From: RUG14223 sp051881075
GTDB taxonomy: Bacteria > Bacillota > Clostridia > Oscillospirales > Acutalibacteraceae
Assembly (NCBI GenBank): GCA_051881075.1
Contig: JBJEPE010000069.1
Coordinates: 1 to 45,625 of the forward strand
DNA length: 45,625 nucleotides
Direction of reading: 5' to 3'
The position numbers and the translations under genes were made by a program. The notes below the pieces were generated by a model, which made no database searches, had not been told where the DNA came from, and saw only the letters and a list, made by a program, of their open reading frames with translations. Each line of letters opens with the position of its first letter. Positions within the stretch are counted from its first letter, which is position 1. Of this stretch, positions 1-10,400 are shown piece after piece.

Positions 1-1
1 A

Positions 2-787
2 AGCAGAGAGAGTAAGGGCATGAATATAGCTAACCTTCTGCCCCTTTTACCGGATGAAAAGGTAACGTCGTTTATCAAGGTGCCTGAGTTTGACGAGAAT
101 AAATATCTTATCATGGTAACACGTCAGGGCATTATTAAGAGAATTGAGCTTAATGCTTATAACACCAACCGTAAGGGCGGACTTATAGCGCTTGAGCTTA
201 ACGAGGGTGACGAGCTTGCCTGGGTAAGAATGACAGACGGCAGCGATGAGCTTATAATCGCAACTAAAGAAGGCATGGCTATAAGATTCAGAGAAACCGA
301 TGTCCGTCCTATGGGCAGACAGGCAAGAGGCGTTAAGGCCATTGCTCTTGCCGAGGGTGACGAGGTTGTAGGTATGGCTAGGGTACGTCAGGGTGCATAT
401 ATCCTTACGGTATCTGAAAAGGGCTATGGCAGACTTTCTGATGTGGACGACTACAGACTTCAGCAAAGAGGCGGTAAGGGACTTACCAACTATCATGTTG
501 AGGATTACGGTAAGGTAGCCGCAATAAAGTCGGTAGATATTGACGACGATATAATTATGATATCCTCAAACGGCATTATAATCCGATTTGCGGCTAAGGA
601 TGTACGTATATGTAAGCGTCCGAGTAAGGGCGTAACCCTTATGCGTGTAAATGACGACAATAGGGTAGTTACCGTTGCCAGAGCACCGCATCAGGACGAA
701 GAAACAGACGAATTAGAGGACTCTGAGGCTATCGAAGAGTCGGAAAATGACGAAAATGCAGAGGTACAGGAGCCTGTAGAGGAATAA
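2..787 (+). CDS. gyrA: DNA gyrase subunit A, C-terminal part (5' end lies outside the window)
   Basis: This is the carboxy-terminal DNA-wrapping beta-propeller of the GyrA subunit, which wraps DNA so that gyrase can introduce negative supercoils. The frame is open from base 2, and the upstream codons read SRESKG before the Met at base 20. That matches the internal R-x-(S/A)-KG-x-x-(I/V)-N-L blade start of Firmicutes GyrA, so base 20 is an internal Met and not the gene start. Repeated blade signatures are visible: YLIMVTRQGIIKR, LIIATKEGMAIRF, AYILTVSEKGYGR and IIMISSNGIIIRF. The loop YRLQQRGGKG is a GyrA-type RGGKG loop, which argues against ParC. The protein ends in a long acidic tail rich in Glu and Asp, as is common in Firmicutes GyrA. 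It stops with tandem TAA TAA codons and is followed closely by a strong terminator. The catalytic N-terminal half is not in the window. Confidence 0.96.
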   Translation, partial: SRESKGMNIANLLPLLPDEKVTSFIKVPEFDENKYLIMVTRQGIIKRIELNAYNTNRKGGLIALELNEGDELAWVRMTDGSDELIIATKEGMAIRFRETDVRPMGRQARGVKAIALAEGDEVVGMARVRQGAYILTVSEKGYGRLSDVDDYRLQQRGGKGLTNYHVEDYGKVAAIKSVDIDDDIIMISSNGIIIRFAAKDVRICKRPSKGVTLMRVNDDNRVVTVARAPHQDEETDELEDSEAIEESENDENAEVQEPVEE

Positions 788-821
788 TAATTACTCATAA
801 GTTTATATTAAATTAAAGAAA

Positions 822-883
822 TTTCCCCTTTATTTTATACGCATATATGTAAGTGTATAAAATAAAGGGGATTTTGTTGTTTT
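822..883 (+). terminator. Intrinsic terminator of gyrA
   Basis: A perfect 16-bp inverted repeat (825-840 with 855-870, CCCCTTTATTTTATAC pairing with GTATAAAATAAAGGGG) encloses a 14-nt loop. It is followed at once by a T-rich run, TTTTGTTGTTTTT (872-884). It lies 38 nt after the gyrA stop and isolates gyrA from the giant gene. From about 886 to 1137 the DNA is very AT-rich, and I see no gene or clear signal there. Confidence 0.93.
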
Positions 884-1147
884 TATGCGTAATTTAAATC
901 CGTTTTTATTTTAATTTTTACTCATAAAAACGAAGTGACTATTTTTAGATTTTTATAATGAAATGTTAATAAAATTAAGATGAAAATCTGTATTTTTTAA
1001 TCGGTATAAAAGTACGTATTTTTTAATAAAATAGAAATTATTATTCAAAAGTTACCAAAAAATAAATTCCAGTGAAAGCAGAATAGATCGGCAATTACAG
1101 AATTTTTATATAAACCTAAAAAAATGGAAAAATTATAAAAAATACTA

Positions 1148-1176
1148 TTGCATTTTTAATTCTTTTAGTATAAAAT
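1148..1176 (+). promoter_or_regulatory. Candidate sigma-A promoter for the leader ORF and giant gene
   Basis: TTGCAT (1148-1153) and TAAAAT (1171-1176) are separated by exactly 17 nt. They match the housekeeping -35/-10 pattern at 3/6 and 5/6 positions, and predict a start of transcription near 1183. A second, weaker option is TTGTAT (1188-1193) with TATAAT (1213-1218), but its spacer is 19 nt. The -35 box sits inside an imperfect dyad (1138-1157, A-tract facing T-tract) like one upstream of the 3,339-aa gene. The region is AT-rich, so chance matches are easy. Confidence 0.5.
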
Positions 1177-1184
1177 TGGAAGTA

Positions 1185-1236
1185 GAATTGTATTCTTTAA
1201 AATTAGGATTATTATAATTCTTTTAAAGAATAATTC
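1185..1236 (+). promoter_or_regulatory. Long stem-loop at the predicted 5' end of the giant transcript
   Basis: ATTCTTTAAAA (1192-1202) is the exact reverse complement of TTTTAAAGAAT (1221-1231). After a 2-nt bulge the stem continues with GAATT (1185-1189) against AATTC (1232-1236). The loop is 18 nt. If transcription starts near 1183 the hairpin would form the very 5' end of the mRNA, a position known in other bacteria to protect long transcripts from decay. It could instead be an operator. There is no T-tract after it, so it is not a terminator. Confidence 0.5.
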
Positions 1237-1292
1237 CACAGCAAAGTTTAAATAACTAATAAAAACTTAGCAAAAAAGGAGTGCTTAGTCTG

Positions 1293-1457
1293 ATGCAACA
1301 ATTAAAGCTCTATAATTCAGTTTTACGCTTTAGTACAGACTATGTACTAAAAAAAGAGTGTCAGTATAGCTGCAAATATACGGAACACGCTTTTTGCAAA
1401 CAACTATGTCAATCGAATCAATTAACATATCAGAAAGGAGATGAATCGTATGGATAA
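1293..1457 (+). CDS. Small Cys-rich leader ORF (54 aa) overlapping the start of the giant gene
   Basis: The ORF begins with ATG 11 nt after AAGGAG (1276-1281) and encodes 54 residues, ending in TAA at 1455-1457. The protein starts MQQLKLYNSVLRF and is hydrophilic. It has four cysteines, C23, C27, C35 and C39, spaced CX3C-X7-CX3C, which could bind metal or form disulfides. I do not recognise a family and see no signal peptide. Its last codons contain the ribosome binding site of the giant gene, and its stop overlaps that gene's start (ATGGATAA, an 8-nt overlap). This is the classic geometry of translational coupling or a leader peptide. Two hand-drawn hairpins (1329-1351 and 1351-1395) lie inside it. 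An open frame of this length could arise by chance, so its coding status is plausible but not proven. Confidence 0.5.
   Translation: MQQLKLYNSVLRFSTDYVLKKECQYSCKYTEHAFCKQLCQSNQLTYQKGDESYG
1329..1395 (+). promoter_or_regulatory. Two adjacent hairpins inside the leader ORF, possible attenuator
   Basis: Hairpin 1 is TTTAGTACA (1329-1337) against TGTACTAAA (1343-1351), 9 bp with a 5-nt loop. Hairpin 2 starts from the same A-run. AAAAAG (1351-1356) pairs with CTTTTT (1390-1395), GTGT (1358-1361) with ACAC (1385-1388), and GTATA (1364-1368) with TATAC (1377-1381). It has one mismatch, a small internal loop and an 8-nt apical loop. Its 3' arm ends in a run of five T, so it could act as a weak terminator or attenuator read through by translating ribosomes. 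The folding is by eye only. Confidence 0.35.
1434..1440 (+). promoter_or_regulatory. Ribosome binding site that fixes the start of the giant gene
   Basis: AAAGGAG lies 9 nt before ATG 1450, an ideal spacing. The in-frame ATG at 1441 directly abuts this site with no spacer and is therefore unlikely to be used. The site falls within the codons of the upstream small ORF. Confidence 0.85.
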
Positions 1458-4400
1458 TTTCAAAAGAACAATATCTGATTCCGCAAGACGCTGTATAAGT
1501 ATCTTACTTGCGATCATTATGGTATTCGGTACAATAACAGTGAGCTTTAACGCAATGCCTGTAGTACGGGCACTTGATGAAGTAGGACCGGCATGGGATC
1601 TTTATTGGCAGGATTTCTATCTGGCCGGCGGCGGAATGCCGAGACAAATTGAGGATATTGAGGGCTTTCCTGTTGAAACGGGTAAATTTACGTACATGAT
1701 AAGTCAGGCGGATAAATTTATCGGTACTGTTGTTGCCAGACCGAGATCTACCGACGGCTATTACAGTAGCGTAAAGATAACCATTGATCTGCCGTATATA
1801 CTACAGACTACGGGAGGCGCATTTCTTCAATATCAGGGTTCTTTACCTGATGACGTAATGACTAAAGGAATCACTATTGATGAAACCCATTACGATATCA
1901 AAAAAGTCTTTGGCATCGAGGCAGCTTCGGTACAGCTTGAGGAAGGCTGGGTAATTGAGGCGGCTAACGATGGCTCGGTTATCAGCACAGGTAATGACGA
2001 TTACTACAGAGATCATATCACAGTGTATTCGTTTGGTACGCTTAAGGTTAAAAACCAGCAGACACCAACGTTTACATTCAGATTTTTCTCTGCAGATCCA
2101 AACGATTATGATCCGGCTACCAAAAGCTACAATAATTTGCCGGAAAACATCGTTGGTACCTGTAATCTAAGTACATCTTATCAAAAGTTTACTAAAAGTG
2201 ACCAGACGGAGTACCTGGGTAACTCAACAAAGTGGGATACACTTGCCGAGAATGTTGAGCACGATACCTGTGTAACTCTTATTAACTCTAACTTAACATG
2301 GGAAGTACAGCTGGAACAGATAAAAAACACTCCTACTCCGTTTGTAGATACTAATAATAACAAACAAGTAACAAATACCGTAACATGGCAGCACTATAAT
2401 TACATGGTGTATAAGGCATCTATACTTAATACTTCTACGCAAATAAACAGTGAGATAGATTCTTTTGCTATTACTATGGTGCCGCTTAACGATCTGGACA
2501 GTGTAAACGGTCATAGGGGCGTTAATAACAACGATATGATGATGTGGCTGTACTCCGGCGGCTCGGACGGTGAAGAGGTAGACGCATCACACGTACAGTT
2601 TGTCGACTATGATAACCCTACAATGGAACAGTACCTATATCAATATTATGTAGGTGTACCTGATGCCGGCGGCGCATTAATCTATGATATTACGGAGCTT
2701 GACGATAATCAGCTTAATGCGTTAGACATGGAGCATTTCAGCAATGTAGGTGACTTTAATCTACAGACATTGCCGTATAAGTTTAACGGTCAGTCAGGCT
2801 TTGTTATTCAGGTTGGCAGAGAGATAGACAAAGAATACGGAGAGGATAAGTACAGTAAAATATACTCCCCGACAAAGATAAAGAAACTGCAGGAGGAGAA
2901 TGATCCGAATGTAGACAATTATCATTCCTCAAAGACATATCTTATTGCTATTCCTTACACATCAACGTTTTTACAACAATATGACAATAAAATGAGAACC
3001 ATAGGTACTATCTACTTTGATCAGAACGGAAGTACCTCGTGGTCACAGAGTGTTATGGGTACACCTACGTCATTGCTGCCTAACGCTGAATATTGTTTTA
3101 ATGCAAAGCGTGTGTCTTTTACATATAACAAATATGTTCTTGACAGTATAGGACAAAAGCAATCGGATAAGATAGTTAAATTATTTGATACTGACAGCTA
3201 CTATATAGGCGATTTTGGTAATACTGGTAATATAGATTTATTTAACTCTGAAATTGCCGATACGTTACCGGAAAATATGAGTCTTAGTAAAATCATTCTT
3301 AATATAGATCCCTCGGACGGAGATATTACGGATGTATTCTATTCACCTACAAATGACGAAAGCGCAAGTCCTTCCTATGCAAGCGCATCTCCTACTTACA
3401 GCAGCACTCTTAATACAAAGTGGTGCTGGGAGGTAAAGGATAAGAATGATTTAAGCAAAATACTGTATTTCGGCTTTTCAAACGGTGAAGAGGCTAAGTT
3501 CTTATCTATGGGCGAGTTGGGATTAAGCTTTACACGTAACGGAGATCAGTATATATTAGACGCTTCTTCTCTTGAAGATGAAGACTGGGTAGAGGCAAAG
3601 GCCGGAAGCGGTTATTCGTTTACAAGATTGTTTAAAATAAGGCTTGCATACAGAATACCCAAATATACCACATTTAAGAGTAATGTTCAGATAATGTGTG
3701 ATTTTCCGATTAAGCTTAGGTTTACAAATAATGCAGAAGCTTATAATGAATATTGGCTGTGGGATACAAGCGGTAGACAATATATATTCTACCCGCAGGG
3801 TATTAAATATATATGCAGTACTACGGATTATGACGCAAAGTACTTTGCTAAGGATGATAATACAGTAGAATATACTAAGTATGATCGTATATTATACGAA
3901 TCAAAGGGATATGAGGATACCAGCTATATTTATAAACTGACCATAAATCCCACTATATTAGGACAATACTATAATACCGCAGACGGATCACCTACAGGAT
4001 ACGGTGAGCAGGTTAAAAATACTGACAGTGCTTCTATAACGGTAGGCGATGCAATTCCTGAGATATCAGGAACAGGTTCGTATTACAATGCGGTAACTGC
4101 TGAGGTAGAAACAAAAAATCCCAGCACACCACAAGAGGTACCTCTTAATATGCCGGTTGCCGGTCAAAGATTTTATCTTGGCAACAGGGGTATATCTATG
4201 TTGCATCCTTCAGTGCTTACAATAGATAATCTGTATATAGAAAATAAGCTTGTGGGTCTTGAGGCAACCGAAATTGTATTAAGTAAAAATCTTATATTAA
4301 ACTCTACTATTGAAGAACTTATTTTGTCAGGTTATGAAAAATCAAAGATAGAGAATGATATAAACGTATTTGATACAGATACAAAAGCCTCAATTTTACT

Positions 4401-7400
4401 TAAGTTTTCAGACTATTTTACAGTATCCGGAACTACAATAACACCGAAAAACGGTGCGTATGTAGATGACTACGGTAACTATAGAATAAAACTCAGAGAA
4501 TCTGTAACAGATGATATTGTAGGTCAGGGTACGGATGGAACTACATCTACAATTAAGTACCTAAACAGAGTAGATATTTTGTTTAAATACTTTAACAGTA
4601 CCGATTCATCCGGTGAATCGTTGTCACTTGCCAATATTAATGCCAATTATCCAAACAAAAATGATCGCTTATTTGTTGAGATTTTTGGTGCTGACAATAC
4701 ACAGGAGATATCTACAACAAACGCAAGCTTCTTTACAGACAATAACTATAACAAATATATCGGTGGATATAATAGATTTACAAATTCATGGAATATCAGA
4801 ACGGGTCTTAATATCAGTGAATTTACCAGTTCATCAACCGGTAAGCTAAACGGTAAAGAGATAACGGCAGATATCTATGCCTATGCTGTATGGGACGACA
4901 GAATTACAAATATATATGACAGCAGCTATTATCAGAGCAGAAATACGTCTGTTCCAAATAAGGTTGGTCAGAAGGATGAGGTATACTATAGCTTTATTCC
5001 GTCAAACTCACCTATAACAAGTGACGGAGCAATGGCACGTTTAGAGATGACAACTTCATCCAGTCCGAGCACTACTGAGTTTGACTCAACCGGTTTTGAG
5101 GTATTAATAAGAAATAATACCGCCAGTGTAGCTAAGATAGAGCTATACGACAAGGACAGTACTTGGGGATTAGTAGGCAACGGTAACAGATGGTCAACTA
5201 CAAACCCACCTAAGCCAAAAATAATACTTATGAGCTTAGATGAGTTAAAAGCCGGCTTTAAATCTCAGACACCTGAGAATGATGCTAACGGTTCTTACTA
5301 TCTTGATAATAACAATGTCAAATTCTATATTGAGGGCGATACAATAAGAAATAATAACACAAACACCGTTTATTATGAAATCGCCAAGTATATGTCATTT
5401 GATGTTACAGGGGATGCAACAGGCAAGAGTGTAAAGGTAAACTTTGAAGAAGCAGGCTTTACTACAAATGCAAAATCCTCTCTCAATCTACTCAAAAACG
5501 TGCGTGTATATTTCAATAACTATCACGGAGCAGTTTACAATGCAAACAACAATCAATGTCCTGAAATAAGACTTTACGGCATAACCGATTGGAAGGGCTC
5601 GCACTCTGCATCTGCAAGTATCTACATGGTAGGTACAGAAACAAACGTGTTCAGCTCATCCAATAGTTCAGCCTTTTCAATAAAGGTTATCAATCCTCAG
5701 ATAAATACAACGGTAAACAGAACGGTAGATGACGGTACAAGCCAGCTCTTGCAGAAAGAGATAGGTACTATACCTAATAAGTCAATACAGTTCAACGCAA
5801 CCTATAATAAGGCTGAAGAGGATTGGTATGAGTACAGGTTTACGAACAGCTCTTACTCTAAGATAGGTATTGATGATGATACAGACGGCAGCAAAAGAGT
5901 AGCTATGAACGTAACCATGAATATCGATAACTTAAGCCGTATAGGAACAAGATATGACAATAACGAACCTGTTATAACGGGATTCTTAACTGATAGGATA
6001 GTTATTGATTACGATCATATAAATTCCGGCGAAATGGCTTATATAGAGTTCTTTGATTACGACGGAACGGTAAAGCTTAAGCTTACATATGATGATATAC
6101 AGGATCTTATTGCAAACGGTGATATCACCACATCAGGCGATACCTTTATAATCACTATGGAGCAGCTTAGAAAGATTGCGCAGGATAACGGCAAGATATT
6201 CTATATGCTAAAAAAGATCAATATAACATACTACGAGTTTGCCAGACATATAACATATGATGAAAACAGTAACGGCAGACCTCTTAATGTTAAGATCTAC
6301 GGTGAATGTGAGAGATATACTTCATCAAGCAGTAACTCAATATTCCAAACAACACAGACATCTTCTACAACTTTTATTACAGGTTATGATAGATCTGACA
6401 GCGCACGATTTGTTTTAGACAATACCGGCTTTAGTGTAAATACTCATATTTACTACGGTAATATAGATGAAAAGATTGTGTCGGCATCTACAAGTGACGG
6501 CAACTATACAATAACAGGCGTGCCTTATGATAGAGATTTTACATTTACTGCCGATTTTGCTAATAAGTCGAAATCTATTTTTGACGATATAGAAATTGTC
6601 GTAGATATTCCTTACGGCAATTCATCACTCAGAACAAATGTAAATAATGTTTCTACCGCTGAAAAGGACTCAGGATTCCATGTAACAAGCTTCTCAATAA
6701 CACGTAAGCTTATAGAATTATTTGAAACCTATGATCCTGCACTGTCTATAAATCAGCGGGTAAAGGACGGTATATTCATCACGGGATATGACGAGGCAAA
6801 CAATAATAAGATAACGGTTTGGCTTGAGCCTATATTCAGTGATGACGATGACAATAAACATTTGTCTGTAAATATTACGGGATTTAAGGTTTATAAGCAG
6901 GATGCCTCTGCACTAAATTCTGTAGAGTATATTAAGGATATACCTTTTACAGGTGATACTCTCAGCTTTACCGACCTTGAACTTGAGAGCATTTTAAGAA
7001 ATGATACCAATACATCTATCCTTGGTATATTTGCTCTTACACAGGTTAAGATAGTCGGTCAAAGAATGTATATAACAACGGGTGACAGAACCGAGAATAA
7101 GATGACGTTCAACGGTTATGACGATTCCCCGATAAATGCAAAAGATAGATTTAATGTTGTGACTAAACACTATTACGGTCAATTTAGAAGATTCCTACAA
7201 AAAGATACATATACATCTGATTACGGATTTTCATATAACAACACATATAGTGATTATTCATTGGCATATATCTCAAAAATGTATTACGACACAGAGGCAA
7301 TAGCGTTCTACTATGACTCTGAGTCAACAAACCCAATAGGTGACAAATATACTAAGGCTGCCACCGCTATTGAGCATTTGAGAACAGGCCATGCCTATCA

Positions 7401-10400
7401 TGACGGATGGACTAACAGATTCTTCTCTGAAAGCTTCGGAGCAGGATCAGCTCAGGACGGTGACGCAGATAACTCAGAGCTTGAAATAGGTTACAAGGCT
7501 ATGGGTTCTTATGCGGCTGACTTCAGGCAGTACCTACAGTTTGGCGGAACATTGCCTATGGACGGACTGGATAATTATTACGGTACAGGTGCAGCAGTAG
7601 GATATTCAAGTCAAGAGCAAGGATCAATGGGCTACATAACGGCAGCATCATACAATACCGCTGCAACGGTAGATGTTAAGATGGAAATACCTACGGCATA
7701 CTTTGATTCATATTATATCAAGCTTGACAACAGGGCTCTCCCCTACATTAATTACGTAACCATTGAATATACTGACGGTACAGTAATTAAGGTAAGCGGA
7801 GACAGCATCAGGAATAATTCGGCTGCAAATACAAACGAGGCAGGACACACGAAGCTTAATTTGCTTGCAGACTTAGCTGCACTTACGGCTAATGTAGACA
7901 GCGACGGATATATTGCTGATGTAACCGCATTGTTTAATAACGATCTTGATAATTACTATAAGGCTCCTAACGTTTATACACAGGCTTACTATAACACGTG
8001 TGTACGTGCACAGGAGATACACTTTAACATTGATATTAACCGTGATCAATTTAAGGCTGACGGAAAGACGCCAAACGAACCTGATTACGGTACATGGTTC
8101 TCACAGCTTGATACATCTACACAGGCAGCCTTTGAGGTTAGCGGTAGATTTATCAAGGTTGGACAGGTTAAGTGCTATGTTACATCTGATATAGAGATCG
8201 GCGGTAAGGTGCTCAAGACTGTAATAACAGAAACCGGCACTGAAGATGTAGAACGCAGTAAAAGGCGCATAACAAGCGGTGATACCAAGAAGAATTCATT
8301 AAAGGACGCAAGCGGTCTTATAAATGATAACCTTCTTAAGGCAAATGCTTTTGTAGGTGACTCAAACAACGGCAGTCAGTGGAGCTATAAGAACTACTAC
8401 TACTATTACACAATAAGCTGCTGGCACCACTGGTGGTATGGTCACCAACACAACGGATATTACCTTTATAGTGATACATATACAGCCGGTCATCAGATAA
8501 GCGTTGTATATGTAGATATACGTACCGATAACGACAATATAACAAAGGGCGTACAGGGATATATAGCAAGAGAATATAATGATTCGGTAGAGTTCGGTGA
8601 TCTGTATGATCTGGAAAGAAATAATGCCGGTTATACAGGCTCAACCTACAATAACTACGATATATCCTATTACAAGGGTAGTTATAAGACTTCCTCAGGT
8701 ACTACAGTGAGACAGAGTACTAATAACTATGGGTGTAGCTGTCACGGATCAGGTATGCCGGTGAATACCGATTACTCATCATTGAGTGCGGCACTCGATG
8801 ACAAATATAAGGTATACCGTTGTGACAGAGATGACTGGCTGAGCAAGTTTACGTATACAGACCAGTTGGTTATTACCGAAGATCTTCCTCCTATAATGCC
8901 CGACCCTGATTATGATTTTAAGGGCTTCCTTACGGAGGGTATAGGTATAAACGAATCTATCTACAAGTATCTTGATAAGATAGAATTAACATTCTCTAAT
9001 ATTACAAGTAATCCTAATAATCCAAATGCAACATCAAAGGTTACTATAGACATATCAAGTAAGACTGATTCCGCCGGTAATACGGTTGATATTTCTGCTA
9101 TAGACGCTGAGCATGACAAGAAGGGTCAAAAGCAGCACTATCTCGGTTTTGATATGTCGGCCTCCTATCCTGAGGAAGAAGAGTTACCGGAGATTGAGGA
9201 TTCGGATAAGCCGGAAGAGCCTGATCCCGGTGAAGCAACAGATACCGATGCTACGGACACAGACGCAACAGATACCAATGCAACTGATACAGACGGAACA
9301 GAAGATCCGGGCACAGGTGAAGGCGAGGGTGAAGGGGAAGGTGAAGTTATAAATAAAGAAGCAACCTTTACCTTTGACAGTGCAACAAACACATATATAC
9401 TGTCGCAAAACACATTTGTAACAGGCTTTAAGCTTTATCTTAAGGATGTTCCGGGTCAAATGAATAAGACAAAGGAAGTTACTAGAAGTGAGCTTGAGGC
9501 AGAGTACGGATATGCCGGTACATGGGATTTCAGCTATATTAATTCAAAATTACCTGCTAATGAAGTAATTAAGAGCGGTAATATTGATATGCAGATTTAC
9601 GGCAGACCGTACACCATCAAAACTATATATGAAGATAGTTGGGGTACTAACAATGTGACCTTAACCTACCGTACCAACAATGATCCAAGTACACAGAAGA
9701 GCTCGAGTGACAGTGCAAGAATGATGGGTTATGTTATCCCGTTCAAGGGCGGCTACTGGCTTACGGCCATAGGCGCACGGGCAGGTGCATCAAATATCCC
9801 GTCAGACAAAGATGGTCTTTCAAGCAGCACGGCTGTAACCGATTATGTAAGAGATCAGGTTTACAACTCACCTGCCAATAAGATAGATAACAATACACCT
9901 ACATTATTTACCTTCGGTGCTAAGATTGCTAACCAAAAGATTGAAGAAGCATTCCTTACAGACCGAAGAAACAGACCTGCACAGATAGACAGTGCGACTG
10001 TTACAAATACACTGAGCTATGTGTATGGAGGAAGAACATACAATGACTTCCGTTTAAAAAACATCTATATAGATAAAGAATTTGTAGATGCTACAACTAA
10101 TTGGTTTAATATAACCAACTTTAAGATAACAATAAACGGCAATTCATTACCTATAGTTCTTAAGCATGACGGTGCGCATACTAAGCAAGAGATTGCTTAT
10201 ATGCCTACAGCAGACGGTTTGTCATATGAGTATTATGTATATTTACCGGATGCAACTACGATACCCACAATGACACCGGGCACACTTTACTATACATTTA
10301 ATGTAGAGCAGTTTATAAGGGAATTTGAAATAAGACGTGTTAATAATGAAATCGGCTTTGCCCTTAATCTGTTACCTGCATACAATGGAGCAAGTGTTAT

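Noticed and set aside
47..496. Minus-strand frame opposite gyrA
   Set aside because: gyrA in this region is clearly coding with conserved blade motifs. The reverse frame has no ribosome site and no recognisable protein.
1441..1449. ATG at 1441 as the start of the giant protein
   Set aside because: AAAGGAG ends directly at 1440, leaving no spacer. ATG 1450 has 9 nt and gives a proper signal peptide.
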